From positions 17,822,501-17,886,500 of the forward strand of contig CP142456.1 of the NCBI GenBank assembly GCA_038049695.1: DNA of 64,000 nt, given 5' to 3'. The notes beneath the pieces were generated by a model. That model had not been told where the DNA came from, searched no databases, and saw only the letters and a program-made list of their open reading frames with translations. This stretch comes from Cinnamomum chago (Eukaryota; Streptophyta; Magnoliopsida; Laurales; Lauraceae). Position numbers and translations under genes: made by a program. Positions within the stretch are counted from its first letter, which is position 1; the number at the start of each line of letters is the position of its first letter. Positions 12,006 through 24,029 of this stretch are shown here, one piece after another.

Positions 12006-13982
12006 GCATATTATAAACGTTGCCTTTGAGAAAAGAAATAAGATGTGACTATTCACATCAATGGAGGAAATGAAAATAAAACCCATTTTTTATTTAAGTC
12101 AGGGTAGACTGGCAGGTAGGTATAAGATAAGTGAGAAGGAAAACTAAAGATGTATGGAAAACAACCCAAAGACAATATTGTCCTATCTGTTGTGTGTCTG
12201 GAAAATGAATGTGAAACTTCATTGACTTCCCTCAAACAGATGTGTGATGACCACGAGGTTCTTTCTTCCTCAATTTCGTTGAAGATGAAGTGCAACTCCC
12301 AACCCAAGGCTGCTTTTCAAAATTGAAATGTTCCACACATTCTGGGATTCATTCAATGCATCCACAGGTTCTGAAATGGGGTTCTGAATTACAGTCTTTT
12401 TCTTTTTCATAAATATTTTTTCTCTTTCTTTCCTTTTTTTTTTAATAGCATTGCCAATAAATATTGTCAAATGACTTAAATGCTCTGTATGCTCTAAAAA
12501 AGATTAAAATAAAATCCTTTATAGCCTGTTTGTTTCCATAAAGTACATATGATTTTTTTTAATCAAAATATATACGATTTAAACGCGCAAGTATTATATG
12601 CAAATAAGTTTAACCTAAAATCATTATTAAAGACGTGAGTGGTGAAGGATTTAGGGTACAACTAGCAATGAATAAGAGACACTAACTTTACTAGAATTTG
12701 ATTTACAAGTGTGATGGCCACGTATTAATTTTCCATGTTACTTTGATTCAATTTCCATTAGTTATTAGCAACTTTTATATTCACCAGTGGTTCTTAGTTT
12801 TAACCACTTACAAAATAGAAAAGTCTTTGAAATTACATGAAATAAACATGCCCTTGAGAAACTATCTAGTAGGGCTAAAATTAAAGGATTATATTTATGA
12901 GACAATAGGGAAAACAAATGAGAAAGTCGAACTATATAGAAATTTGAAATAGATAGAGACCGTTTTGTCCATTTCAATTACTCTACTTTTCTTATGCATC
13001 CAAACGAGCCTCTAGCATATAAAATCGCATAAGGTGTAGAGCATCCCACCTAGGGCAGGGCGTCTCAAGAGAGATGAGGGATTGATAGGGCCCACTTGAT
13101 TCATGGTCCCTAAGTTTCAAAAACGCACACATGACACTCGGTAGAAAAATGCACTTGAATGAAAAAACTTAAAATGGAAATTCAATGATCCTAATTTTTC
13201 ATTGGATTATAATTATTGGATGTGGTTGAAAACCTATCCAAATATTTTCCTTTCAGTAACCTGATTCCCTTGAAATCTACTGTCATGTGGGCCTCACAGC
13301 ACTCTGCCCCACCTCCAATGCATTTCATGCAGATTGCAAATTTAGGGGGCGTTGGTGCATAGCCATAGAAGGGAAAACCCGCATTTAGGGGCATACGTGC
13401 GTAGCCGTGGAAGAGGAAACCCGCATTTAGGGGCATACGTGCGTAGCCGTGGAAGAGGAAACCCGCCTTTCTCTTTCACGGCGCTACTCTCTTACCCCAC
13501 TTGATAGGATTTCAAAATCCTTTGCATTGTAGAAAACATGCTTAAATAGAATGTTTTCTCCCTCCAATCCTTGCTGCACCAAATGGCAACCGGCAACAGG
13601 CACAGGGCCTCCCAACCTTTCGGGGGAAAGGGGTGTTGCACAAACGCTGCTCCTTATTAGTACAACTAATTTGGTTCCATTCATGCATTTACAGAGTCCA
13701 TGAAAGGATATTGAAACCAATACTTGATCGAGTGAGGCAAGTGCCATTTCGCCATGTCGTTGTTGGATGGGTGAGGGATCCAGTTAGCTCGACCTTTGAA
13801 GGTAAGGGCTATCAGCTATGTGCCCAGCCCAAACCTGATTGACCTGACTCATTTATCAATCAGGTTTAAAACGCCACCCAAGGTCCAAACCTTCAAATTT
13901 CTCTGGTTGGGTTTAGGCCCGGTTGAGTGCTCCAAGTACAAAAGTTGGATTTACCTAAGTCAGTTATGAGTTTCAGACCATG
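11092..13982. other. Intergenic DNA without a recognised gene
   Basis: AT-rich with scattered repeat scraps. At 11320-11455 there is a GGGC/GCCC-rich stretch ending GCCCAGGCCTATGAACACCC, typical of a degenerate hAT-type terminus; a similar scrap lies at 13815-13930. A run of about 24 T occupies 11982-12005. At 12525 GCCTGTTTGTTTCCAT and near 13007 the inverse of GGCTCGTTTGGATGCAT suggest an old MITE of about 490 bp, without a clean target duplication. No ORF here resembles a known protein. Confidence 0.5.
13339..13464. repeat. Three tandem copies of a 42-bp unit
   Basis: The unit contains GGGGCATACGTGCGTAGCCG followed by TGGAAGAGGAAACCCGC. The second and third copies are identical; the first is diverged. 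The 42-bp period keeps a frame open on the minus strand, but no protein is indicated. Confidence 0.8.
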
Positions 13983-13990
13983 CACGGACG

Positions 13991-16900
13991 CAGGGATGGA
14001 ATTTGGACTTCTAGTGTGAAGTAACTCCCAAAAGGAAAAAATGACTAATGTAATGGTTTCTTTTCGCCCTCGGCCTACTTACATGAAATTTTGAAGCCGT
14101 AGATTAGGAATGTTGTCACGACCCGGACCCGAGATCAGAGTCATTAGGGTTAACCCCCGAATCGCGATGTTAATCATACTTACTCCCGTAAACCCCAATT
14201 AACTGAAGTTAAACCGAAGTCCACAAGGGATCTTGTATACGCACCTGTCAATGTACAATGCGGAATATACAATAATATACATTGACAACCATTTAACAAA
14301 ACAAATCATATACTTTACTTTGAACAGTAAAGTTACTTTACATCATTTCAGTTCTCCTACTATCAACCACTGCATATTCAAAATACAATGCAGGGGATAT
14401 CATTTCTAATACATACAATACCAAAATGAATATACAAAAGACATTTCCAAAATAACTCAATGTATACGCTCTCCAATCACGTCCATTCGGCTAAACCTCC
14501 TGGAGGTAACGAATGGGCCTCCTCCGCTGGAGGGACGGTCTCGGAGGGACCGGCACGTGCAACTGAGCCTGTAATATCATCAGTAATACCATGAACACGA
14601 CGATTCAACAAGATATATACATATGTTTAACAATTCCTAACAATTCATCGATTTAAACAGTTCTAAACAATTCCAATATACAATCTAAGCACAAGTAATA
14701 ATGACAACAATATGACAACTACACTGGCATTGGTTTCAACTCCATTCAGTTCTTCCCAAAGGAAGCATTTCATATTCATTTATTCATTATGTTCAATATT
14801 TATTAATGACTTTTCAGTCAATGACCTTTCGGTCCAATAAGGTGGGATCTCCCAGTGTCTTGATCAGAGATCATTGGTGTCACCAAGGGCTCCGGAACAC
14901 CCCAATCTCATCTACTGCAGTAGGAATAATCAATTCATTATTTATTCAGTTCAATTCAATAATGAGTTCGGAAACCACTATGTAGTGCCAGACCTTCTAA
15001 CACATTCATATCACTCTCATTCTAAGACTAAATCAATCTTCTAACCAACCATTGAGTGTAACTTTGGCTATCAATGCAAGGATTACTATATATGATATTA
15101 CTTTAAGTAGAGTGTGCATTAGATAACCTCCGCTAACACTTATGAAGGTTTAGATATCACTCGTATTAGTCTCAACGACTAGGCTTCCCATTTAGTTTAA
15201 CCATAACTATACGAGAAGTATTGATGACCACATAAGCGATCCTTGTTCTCGCAAAAATCCAAAACTCACTGGTCCGAGCGATTGACCAAAATTTCCCTTA
15301 CTACGAACAATTCTCGTCAATTTCGGCTACCTCGGCGGCTACCTGGCGGTTAGCCGTAACTGTGCAGGCGGCTAGCCGAACTGTACTGGCGGCTAGCCGA
15401 ACCAAGTTCGGTTAGCTTACGGTCAGCTTTCCAGAAGCTGATTTTTCTGACAGGGATTTCTGACCAATTTCGGTCAGCTTGGCGGTCACCTCGCGGCTAA
15501 CCGAAATTTGGTGGTTAGCTTTCCAGAAGCTCGTCAAATTCGGATTTTCCGGCGGTTAGCTTCGCGGCTAGCCGAAATTCGCCTAGAAGCTCTGAACAAA
15601 AATCACATTTTTGAACTCCTTGAGTTCATACAAGTTATATAAAAGCTTAAATTGCTAGAAATGCATATACTTGCCTTAGGCGAAGCTTTGATGCACAAAA
15701 CCTCCTGTTTAGCTTGGTTTGAGAATGGAATTCTCCCCTCTCAAGCTTGAATTCTAAGAAAACTCCAAGAAGATGAAGAAGATGAAGTAACCAAACTCCT
15801 TTTCACTTCACTTCACTTGAACCTCACTCTTGATGAAGAGAAAATGGAAGAAAGAATTGAAACAAAGGGAGAAACGGATGTTGCCTAGGGTTGCTGTAGT
15901 TGAGTTCATTCAAATGAACTCATCTTAGCTTATATAAGAGGTCATTTTGCATTTAAACCCATTAAGTCACCTTAATTACAATTCAAGTCAATTAACGGTC
16001 CACTTGATCCAATATTCATCGAATCAATTCAAGTCTTTTATGAAAACCGTCGTACTCGTCAAGATACACATGTTAGTATCAAGAGTTTCCGAATTCGACA
16101 AAATACGTACAAATCCATATTTATACGCAAGTCCTTGGTTTGGCCTGTTTAAGCTTCATTTCCATTTAATTCCTTGCAATTCATTTCATAAGCTTAGTTA
16201 CTATTTCATTAAGCCTAATTTACTCATTTAGGCTAATTCGATTTCATCGAATCATTAAACCGGCTTAATTAGTCTTGATCTCGATTAATTAGAGTTAATC
16301 GTGATTAACTCGGGACGGAGCCTAACAAATGAAAATAAGTGTGCGTTACTGCAAAGAATCTCCATCTTAGATGAATGATGAATTAGGTACAGAGAAAACA
16401 AAGGTAAAGCTATTTCTTAAGAAAGCTGTCAGTAAGAATGTGGTGGAATTTGCTGCAACCTAGATAAATATGTACAATCTTCTTTGTCATGTTATTTGCC
16501 GACATTGTTTTATGGATGATCCAACCATTCCTATTGCTAATCACCCCTCGTTTTCTCAACATAAAATTTGATCGCAAGTCAATGCATTAACCCTGGAAAT
16601 AGCTGGTAAGTTGTGAATAGCTAGATAGATGGCTGGACTTACGACCGAACGCAAGCAACCCACATCATGCCACATTTCCATTCCCTTGGCCTCTCTCCCA
16701 ACCCATCTCGCTTAATGCCCACCCCCCACGACCCCATCCCCACCAGAATCTCATTTCAAATCCTCCCACTCCCGTACCAAAACCTCCCCCTCTAATTCAA
16801 TTCAAGTGGCAGATCCATTGCCTTGAGATCATGGGTGTGGTGAGTGAGTGCAACATGAACTTATAGTGCCATGTGAGTGTGTGGCATATATATAGAGCAT

Positions 16901-17223
16901 CTAAAAGTGTAATGATAATATATGAGTGTCTTGTGGTGTGACTTGTTTGCCATGTAGTGCGACATGCCACTTTGTAATGTAACCTATATATTTGTTAGGT
17001 GCCCTTTTTATAAATAGTGTAAATAAAAATTAAAGGGTTTGTTTTATAAGAATTATTGTGAGTTTTGTTGTGTAGAGTCTTAGTCCATCTTAATTTTAGT
17101 ATACTTTGATATATGTTCTCTGGAAAGATTCTCTTCTCCAATCATGCTTCTGCAAACTACTATCCTTTTTTGTCCCTCGTCTTTGTCCATCCCACCCAAA
17201 TGAAAATCTTGAGTCCGTCGCTG
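13991..17223. mobile_element. Non-autonomous hAT-type element split by a solo LTR
   Basis: Inverted ends CAGGGATGGAATTTGG (13991) and, on the other strand from 17223, CAGCGACGGACTCAAG. The flanking 8-bp sequences CACGGACG and CACGGATA agree at 6 of 8 positions, as expected for an aged hAT target duplication. Without the LTR at 14114-16327 about 1 kb remains, with no transposase. The parts at 13991-14110 and 16333-17223 show no other recognisable feature. The family call rests on the CAG start and the 8-bp duplication. Confidence 0.6.
14114..16327 (-). repeat. Solo LTR, probably Ty3/gypsy (Tekay/Del-like)
   Basis: On the minus strand it starts TGTTAGGCTCCGTCCCGAG and ends GGGTCGTGACA, the kind of ends seen in long chromovirus LTRs. 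The flanking pentamers are AATGT and AATGA, a 4 of 5 match. It is 2.2 kb with no internal coding region or second LTR, so it is a recombination-derived solo LTR. It contains many GGCTAGCCG, GGCTAACCG and GCTTTCCAGAAGCT motifs (about 15330-15600). The family call rests on the ends only. Confidence 0.7.
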
Positions 17224-19074
17224 CACGGATAGAATCAAACTGAACCCAACATGTATTAGCTACCATGGAAATGTTCACCAAAACCCAGAATCACAATGGC
17301 TTTGTGCCAAGTGTGGTCCTGCCTACAGGCATGCATCTCCATTCTCCATCATATTGTAGGCATTGAATGTTTTTTTTTTTTTGGATAATAGCAGAATACC
17401 TACCTAGATTTTGGTCATCTTTCAAACTACCCCCCTGCATTTTGGTCTTGTGTGTTAAACCTACCTGGAGTTCTAATTAACATGCAAAACTCACAGATTT
17501 TGTTAGTATTAACGGCGTAGGTCGTATAAATGGTGTCTGGTGCATGCCGGCAGCAAGTTACTCGCCCAAAAAGACTTATTTGGCCCTGGGGAGAAAAAAA
17601 TCTCAGGCCCTCTTTTTTTTTTTCCTCATTTCCCCCTTTCCAAATTTTTGACCTAATTGATCTGCAACTCTCCCTCTCTCCAGCCAAATCCAAAAAATCT
17701 CTGCCTGTGCTTCCATCTCCAACCATCTCCTCTCTCCCTAGGGGATCGCGTGGTGGCTTCTTTTTTATTGAAACTGCAAGGGAGATCCAATCTCTATGTG
17801 CTCAGCAAACCTAGTTTGTCATGCAACTAGAAATGGCAAGCTTGGATTTGCACGGAAGAGCATTACTTGACGAGGGAGATGTGCCTGAATCTACCTATCT
17901 TGATGGTGAAACCGTGGGTGAAGGAAATATGGTGGAGCAGTGTGGCTTAAAACTGTCTGAGGATGTATCTGATCCCTTTGGTATCCCAGATCCACTGAGG
18001 GTTGATGTTCAAGCAGAATAGGAGCTAGGGAAAATGGATTTTAGTAATCTATTTTGTGAAGATCCTTCTTTTAGTACAACCTTACCTCCAGAAGTTTTGA
18101 AGATGCAAAAGAAAGAAGAGAGGATGGTGCAATCGGTTAATGGACAGAATTTAGCAAAGATTGATGACATCTAAGGTTGTGGATGGTGCAATCTCCACTC
18201 CTTCTCTGCTTTCTTTCCTTTTTATTATTTTATTATTTTTGAGTCTCTACTCTTCTCTGAGTTGAAGGGTCTAAAGATTCCAAGGGTTTGGGCTGCGAGG
18301 GAAAATGTGTTGGTTCTGATGTGGGTTTGGGTGTTAGGGTTTAAAATAAGTTTGAGACTTTTGGTTTTGGTTCAACAATATTTGGGTCTATTAGGATTTT
18401 AGGAAGGCTTTCACATAGCAGCGACCCTTTGAATGGAGGATAGCGTTGTGGGTCCTTAACAGACAGGCCTCTTGTCTCTCCCTCGGAAATCGACGAAGCT
18501 AAGGTCTCTGTCTTTACCACTTTCTCCCCCATCTCTTTCTTTATTCACCTATTTTCTTCATTCTTCAATGAAAGAGAGAAAGACAAGAGAGAAGAAACAT
18601 ATACACAGAGAGAGGCCTCTAGTTTAAAAAAGACCATGAAAGAAAGCTTTTGGATTCTTACTGTTTTAATAAGAAGCTTTTGGATTCTTACTGTTTTAAT
18701 AAGCCAGAGCCTAGAGACAGACACTTTCACTCCTTCCAACAATTAGCTAGGAAATGGGAAGAAAACATGACTTCTTTCAGACTCAAAGACATTTTATTAG
18801 TTCTTAACTTGTATTCCAGCTTTTTCCATATTCAGCTTCTTTGTTTGCAACTTTTTCTGATATCTTCATCTTCACCTTATTGATAACAGATAAGACCAAA
18901 GCACCCATCTTTCTTTAAGACCGAGCTCCATCCCTCCCTCTTTCTCTCTTGGCTAAAGAAGATTGGTTGTAGGGGTTGGAAAAGAGTTGATCGAGATATG
19001 TAGACGAGAGAGGGAGAAGAGTCAATTTGGGGAAACGCTAAGACACATTTTATATATGAAAGGGTAAATTTGTC
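17224..19074. other. Unassigned region with a Mutator-like terminus and short unknown ORF
   Basis: At 17395-17520 the sequence has the repetitive wording of a Mutator-like terminus (TTTTGGTCATCTTTCAAACT, then TGCATTTTGGTCTTGTG). A matching inverted end was not found, so the element may be truncated or end beyond the poly-C repeats. A plus-strand ORF at 17821-18021 (starting MQLEMASLDLHGRALLDEGD) and an open stretch at 18031-18174 (containing NLFCEDPSFSTTLPPEVLK) look protein-like, but I do not recognise them; they could be gene fragments carried by the element. At 18645-18703 a 29-bp stretch around GCTTTTGGATTCTTACTG is duplicated in tandem. Confidence 0.35.
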
Positions 19075-19485
19075 ATTTCATATTTTCTGTCACGGTCATC
19101 TTTATTTGCATTGTGATTTAAAATACAAATAAGTTTAGTACAAAAATAAGTTTCGTACAAAAAATCATAATATCGGTAGGTAGCCCCCCCCCCCCCCCCC
19201 TTCATATTTTCTGTCACGGTCATCTTTATTTGCATTGTGATTTAAAATACAAATAAGTTTAGTACAAAAATAAGTTTCGTACAAAAAATCATAATATCGG
19301 TAGGTGGCCCCCCCCCCCCCCCCCCCCCCATCGGTAGGTAGTATGAAGTACAAAAAATCATAATATCGGTAGGTAGTATGAAGTATCCCCCCCCCCCCCC
19401 ATCGGTAGGTAGTATGAAGTATCCTCCCCCCCCCCCCCCCATCGGTAGGTAGTATGAAGTATCCCCCCCCCCCCCCCTCAACAAG
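19075..19485. repeat. Tandem repeats separated by poly-C tracts
   Basis: Two copies of a unit of about 124 bp (from 19077 and 19201, containing TGTCACGGTCATCTTTATTTG) each end in ATCGGTAGGT followed by 17-22 C. Then three shorter copies of ATCGGTAGGTAGTATGAAG, each followed by 14 or more C (the second interrupted by one T). The G-rich strand could form G-quadruplex structure. Glycine-rich minus-strand reading frames across it are translations of the repeat. It lies about 390-800 bp upstream of the VQ gene start. Copy number and C-tract length may be affected by assembly error. Confidence 0.8.
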
Positions 19486-19574
19486 AAAATTAGAAGTCAC
19501 CACTTGTCTGTGGATTTCATCATGACCCATCAATGGCAGTATAGCATGGCCCACCAAACCGACGGTAGGATCAT

Positions 19575-19816
19575 TTGACCTCATTGCCATGTGGACCCTT
19601 GAAGCCCAAATTGCTGGATCGAAATCATATTCTAGCTGCCGCAAAGCACCGGCAGTGTGCCGCATTTTTTGAAATTCTGGGGGCATCAATTTCTCATACC
19701 TTGCACTCATGTGTATCTCCACGTTTTCTGCCAACCTTCCAAACTGATGTTTCTTTTCACTTCTCCTTCGACTTCGAGGAAACAGCACTCCATAACAGGA
19801 GAACAACACTATAAAT
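19575..19816 (+). promoter_or_regulatory. Likely core promoter of the VQ gene
   Basis: TATAAAT at 19810-19816 lies 60 bp before the start codon, implying a 5' leader of about 30-40 bases. TTGACC at 19575-19580 is a W-box core, the binding site of WRKY factors; SIB-type VQ genes are commonly WRKY-responsive and their products bind WRKY proteins. Position and consensus are seen; function is inferred. Confidence 0.5.
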
Positions 19817-19875
19817 CATCATAAAACCCACCTCTGCTTCCCAATATTGTGTTTCCACTCTCTTTAACATTTAAG

Positions 19876-20190
19876 ATGAAACGCAAACCAAATGCCTACC
19901 AACCCACAAAAGCTAGGAGAAAACCCATCAAGATACTCTACATCTCTGATCCAAAGATTGTTAAAGCTAGTGTTTCTGAGTTCAGGACCCTTGTACAAGA
20001 ACTAACAGGCCAAGGTTCCCCTCTCCGGATCACAAGCTCCCACGAGTGCGCCATTGGAGCATCTGAGACTGGCATTTCAACTGCGACCAACACTGACGAG
20101 GTCTTCGATGATGAGGTTTCAAGCATTGTGTCTTCATTCAAGTACGATGATCATGAGAAGTATATGTTCTGGACTATGGAGTTTGCTTAG
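19876..20190 (+). CDS. VQ-motif protein, SIB1-like
   Basis: 104-residue protein starting MKRKPNAYQPTKARRKPIK. The segment FRTLVQELTG at about residues 39-48 fits the VQ core FxxxVQxxTG, and the preceding KPIKILYISDPKIVKAS matches the region before the motif in SIGMA FACTOR BINDING PROTEIN 1 (SIB1). VQ proteins are small plant transcriptional cofactors that bind WRKY factors; SIB1 and SIB2 act in nucleus and chloroplast in defence signalling. The basic N-terminus could serve nuclear or plastid import. The ATG at 19876 was chosen because the upstream in-frame extension has no ATG. The gene is intronless and small, as is usual in the family. The tail is acidic. Downstream to 20190 the frame is intact. 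Which SIB/VQ member it is cannot be told. Confidence 0.88.
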   Translation: MKRKPNAYQPTKARRKPIKILYISDPKIVKASVSEFRTLVQELTGQGSPLRITSSHECAIGASETGISTATNTDEVFDDEVSSIVSSFKYDDHEKYMFWTMEFA

Positions 20191-21802
20191 GCTTAAATTA
20201 AACCTCCATATGAAGAACTGCTTATGTATACATGTTGTAACAGGTGCTAAATTGGTGAAGTGTGCCCCTCAGTTATTTTCATTGCCTTTCTAAACACAAG
20301 TACATGGGTTTATAGTGGTACAAATAGATGTATATTGAACACGTATCCTCGTTTATATTCCTCGTTTCATATACAAATAGATGTTATCAAAAAAGGGGTG
20401 TCGGCAGGTTCTATGTTATCAAAAAAAAAAAAAAAAAGATGTATATTGAACTCTGCTTTATTATTAAAAAGCATTACATTTTCGCACTCATATTGGAGTC
20501 CGAGTCCTGTTCTGCCCAATCCGCACACGCCAGGTGCGGTGAGTTTTCCAAGGATGTTTTGACAAATAGTCATTCCGCGTGTCGTGCACTAATTTCGTAA
20601 AACTAAAATTATGCATGAGATTAGGGCAATTAAAATTTTCCACGCTAACCAAATACACGTGGCTTCCAATCATCCCACTCACAAGAGGTATAGATCTCAT
20701 GAAGAGACTGAAACCTGAAGTGGTGGCGAGACCAAGGTGATGTTGAAATGAAAGAAGGAAACACATCATACCCCGGTTTCTTGAATAAGTAAATGAAGTA
20801 GGATCTATTATAATTCAAAACATTAAAATTGTGGAGCTCAAATCTTTAAATGCTGAAAAAGCATCTCTTAATGAAGTATCAAAGGGTACTTTTTTAAAAT
20901 TAAATTTGCTTTTACACTTTTCGATTTAAGAAAAATATGAAAAATAAAATTATATTCAAACGCTTTTTTTCTCTCTCTTGTTTTACTCACTTCTTAATTT
21001 TTCTAGTCCAATTATTAATCATTTAACACAAGATCAAGTTTACATATGAATATAATTAGGCTTGGATTTGAGTAAAATTCAAATTTAAAAACTTATGTAT
21101 TTTTTTTTTCAATCTCAAATGATCTATACTAGTCCATGATGATTTCAATGCAGTTTTGAATTGAATAAAAATCAGATTTTCCATTTAGTAAGAATAAGTT
21201 TGGAGTTTGGTGGTCGTAAATTAAAACCAGATTTGCATTTATTTTGAGTTTGGACAAAAGGAAAAAAAAAAAAAGAGTTTGAGTTTGAAATTATGTTGGC
21301 CCTACGTGCTTACCGGCCTCATTCCATCGTAAGAGAACATTCTTGTATTTTTTTTTCATTTAATTCAATTGATCGAAAAGTGAAAGCAGCTTCTTTAAAA
21401 AAAATTATTTATATTTATTTAGCAATGTTTTTGGGTCTCTAATGATCTATACTCCATCATGCATGATTTCAATGCTTTAGATTGAAATTGATTACAATAT
21501 ATCTAGCTACATATTTGAGAAAGAGTGCACTTATGTGTGAAACGAGTGAACTTTATATTTTGTTCATGTGTTTTTTATAAGATTAATCTAATGGCAGAGC
21601 CAATTTATTTTATAATAAAATCTGGCCGTGTCATAAAAGTAGGGAATTTGCATTTGAGCGGTTTTGATTTCAATAGGTATGACCCACCAAGGAGTTTCAC
21701 TTTTCTCACCTTAATTTGTTAGGAAGAGAGGAAAAAAAGGGGCAATTCTAGAAAGAGATTGAAGTGAGGGCAATTCTAGAAGATGCTTTTTTTTTTTTTT
21801 TT
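20191..21802. other. Intergenic DNA downstream of the VQ gene
   Basis: Contains two copies of AGATGTATATTGAAC (about 20325 and 20438) around a duplicated ATGTTATCAAAAAA segment with a run of about 17 A (20420-20437), and a diverged direct repeat of about 35 bp (ATGATCTATACT, about 21118 and 21442). Otherwise AT-rich. No protein-coding gene recognised. Confidence 0.5.
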
Positions 21803-22942
21803 AAGAGAGCTGCTAATGCCATATCCCAAACTTCTCTCAACACAATCCTTTATTTTAAAACTAATATACCAATGTGTGAAATTACCAAAAACGACAACAT
21901 TCATTGTTTCCTACCTCCCCCAATTTCTCTCTACACTCACCCACCCCACCCTCACCCCCATTCCCACCCTAGCCACCACTGCCCCCTCCAATAGCACCGC
22001 TGGAAGGGGGAGAGGGAGATGGAGAGGGAGACTGGGCGGCAATGGCAGGCGGAGAGAGGGAGACAAGGAGATGGAGAGCTGGGGTAATATGGACCTAACC
22101 AATACGTCAAAAGCGTCAAATTAAGTCTTATAACTATTTAGGACCGTAACAGACCACCGTCAAATTAAGTCTTATAACTATTTAGGACCGTAACAGACCA
22201 CCGTCAAATTAAGTCTTATAACTATTTAGGACTGTAACAGACCACCACGCTTCCGCAATTGACGTTTTCGGCGGCTCTCACTCTGGCGGAAGGTAGTCAT
22301 TTTCCTCTCTTGGGATGACTCACACTCTGCTCCAAGTAGCCCTCTCCGTGGCCACTTTTACTTTGGTGGTAGGTAGCCATTTTCTCAATTTTTTTAGACG
22401 ACTCTCACTCTACTCCAAATATCCATTTCCGTGACTCGAACTCAAGACATGGAATTCAACTCTGATACCAAATATTATGGACCTAACCAATACCCTAAAA
22501 GCCCCAAGATTGATGGAACACGTTAAATTAAGTCTTATAACTATTTAAGACCGTAACATAGGGAGAGGGAGAGAGGGAGGGAGAGAGCAACAGTGACAGG
22601 GAGGGAGAAGGAGAGAGAAAGAGGGACACGGAGATGGGTGGTGTCGGTGGGCGGAGGATAGGGAGAGATAGGGAGAGGGGGAGAGAGAAAGAGGGAGAAG
22701 GGGAGCGGGCGGCAGACTGGGAGAGGAGGATAGAGGGAAGGAGAGGAACATGGACGATCAGAGTGAGGGGGAAAAGGAGAGTGTAGAGAGAAGATGATAG
22801 GAGAGTGTAGAGAGAAGATGATGGAGAGAGATAGGGTAATTTGAGGAAAAATGGTATGTAGAGAGAAATTTTGGCAATTTTTTTACTTACTTGGTTGGGG
22901 TGTGTAGAGAGGAGTTTGTTCTGTGGCATTAGCAGCTCTCTT
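21803..22942. mobile_element. Small TIR element holding a TRIM
   Basis: Inverted ends AAGAGAGCTGCTAATGCCA (21803) and its complement ending at 22942; CTCTCTACA-like sequence just inside both ends is also inverted. The body is GAGAGGGAGA-rich low-complexity DNA. The left end abuts a poly-T run, so the target duplication cannot be read and the superfamily is unassigned. A TRIM (22085-22558) sits inside. Ser/Pro/Leu-rich reading frames here are low-complexity artefacts. Confidence 0.55.
22085..22558 (-). mobile_element. TRIM-type miniature LTR element with partly triplicated LTR
   Basis: Two short direct repeats, about 22085-22151 and 22473-22558, share ATGGACCTAACCAATAC and the end ATAACTATTTA then GACCGTAACA. 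On the minus strand the right repeat is followed by TGGTATCAGAG (22460-22470), complementary to initiator tRNA-Met, the usual primer-binding site. No coding capacity. The left copy is followed by two further tandem copies of a 44-bp unit (the LTR end plus GACCACC) to 22245. Target duplication not clear. Confidence 0.65.
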
Positions 22943-22985
22943 TTCCAATCTCCAATGAGAATCTCTCCAAAGAAGGGGGAACTAA

Positions 22986-23907
22986 GGGCCCGTTTGGATG
23001 TCTACATAATAAAATATTTACATATTTAAATATTGTAAGAATAAAATAGTATAGAATACAAAAATGCAATATCATAATAGTATAATTTTTTTACTGTTTG
23101 GCAATTTTTGAAAAATACTACAGATTTTAAATTGAGATGTTTGGAAGGTGCTATGATTAAAGTAAATTACATTATAAGAATTTCTTTTTAAATATTTTAA
23201 TTTATATGTAATTTACCACGTCATGATAGAAAAAGTAATGTGGTAAAGTAAAGTTTAACTTTCATGTTTTTACCATAAGTTACTTTTCTTTTATCACATA
23301 AAACCATGGTAAAGTATAGTAAAGTAAATGAAAAAACAACTACTTTATAACTCTCTCTCTCACTTTGCTTTACCACATACTTCATCTGATCTTATTTTAC
23401 CTCATCTTTTACCATGATATGACATCGATCTTTATTTTACTTTACCACACCTGTAAACAAGTCACTTTTTATTTACCATATAAAACTACGATAAAATGTT
23501 TAAGTAAAGTAAAAAAAAAAAACTACTTTACCATTCATTCCCACTTTACTTCACCATGTACTTTATCCCACCTTTACTTTACCCCACCTTTATCGTCCTG
23601 TGAGATTTACTTTTACTTTACTTTTCCATATATGTAAACATACACATTATGATGGATTTGTTGAACCAAGGTCTTTACTTTACTCTGCTACTTTATAATC
23701 GTCATTTTGAAAGATTTTTATCTTGTAGAACGTTTTCTACAGGGGGGAGCTGTAGGAGAGAATATTGAGTTTTTTGAAAGAAAATAATCTTTTCTTCAAA
23801 TTTTTCTTGAATTACCAAACGCACAAGATTTTCTTCTTTAAAAAATGAAAGATTAGATTCTAAAAAATATTATTTTCTTGTACTTTCTTGTGCATCCAAA
23901 CAGGCCC
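22986..23907. mobile_element. PIF/Harbinger-type MITE
   Basis: Ends GGGCCCGTTTGGATG and its near-perfect complement CATCCAAACAGGCCC, flanked by TAA on both sides (22983-22985 and 23908-23910), the 3-bp duplication of PIF/Harbinger elements. Length 922 bp, AT-rich. The body holds repeated TTTACTTTACC-type motifs, including two diverged copies of a segment of about 230 bp (roughly 23300 and 23480). No transposase. Confidence 0.75.
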
Positions 23908-24029
23908 TAAATACGGCCAATAACGTGCATCACTTCGATTCATGTTTTATGCCTGATTCGTCTCTCACTCATTAAGCGCCTGTGACTTGAGTACTTGACA
24001 ATTACACCAATTTTACTCTAATTTGAATT

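Noticed and set aside
12523-13009. Possible MITE with GCCTGTTTG-like ends
   Set aside because: Ends are only loosely complementary and no target duplication was found, so it is mentioned only as part of the intergenic region.
19165-19809. Minus-strand ORF of 214 codons overlapping the VQ promoter
   Set aside because: Much of it translates poly-C repeats into glycine runs, the rest lacks similarity to a known protein, and it opposes a clear promoter.
22528-22929. Ser/Pro/Leu-rich minus-strand ORF of 133 codons
   Set aside because: GAGAGGGA low-complexity DNA inside a small TIR element.
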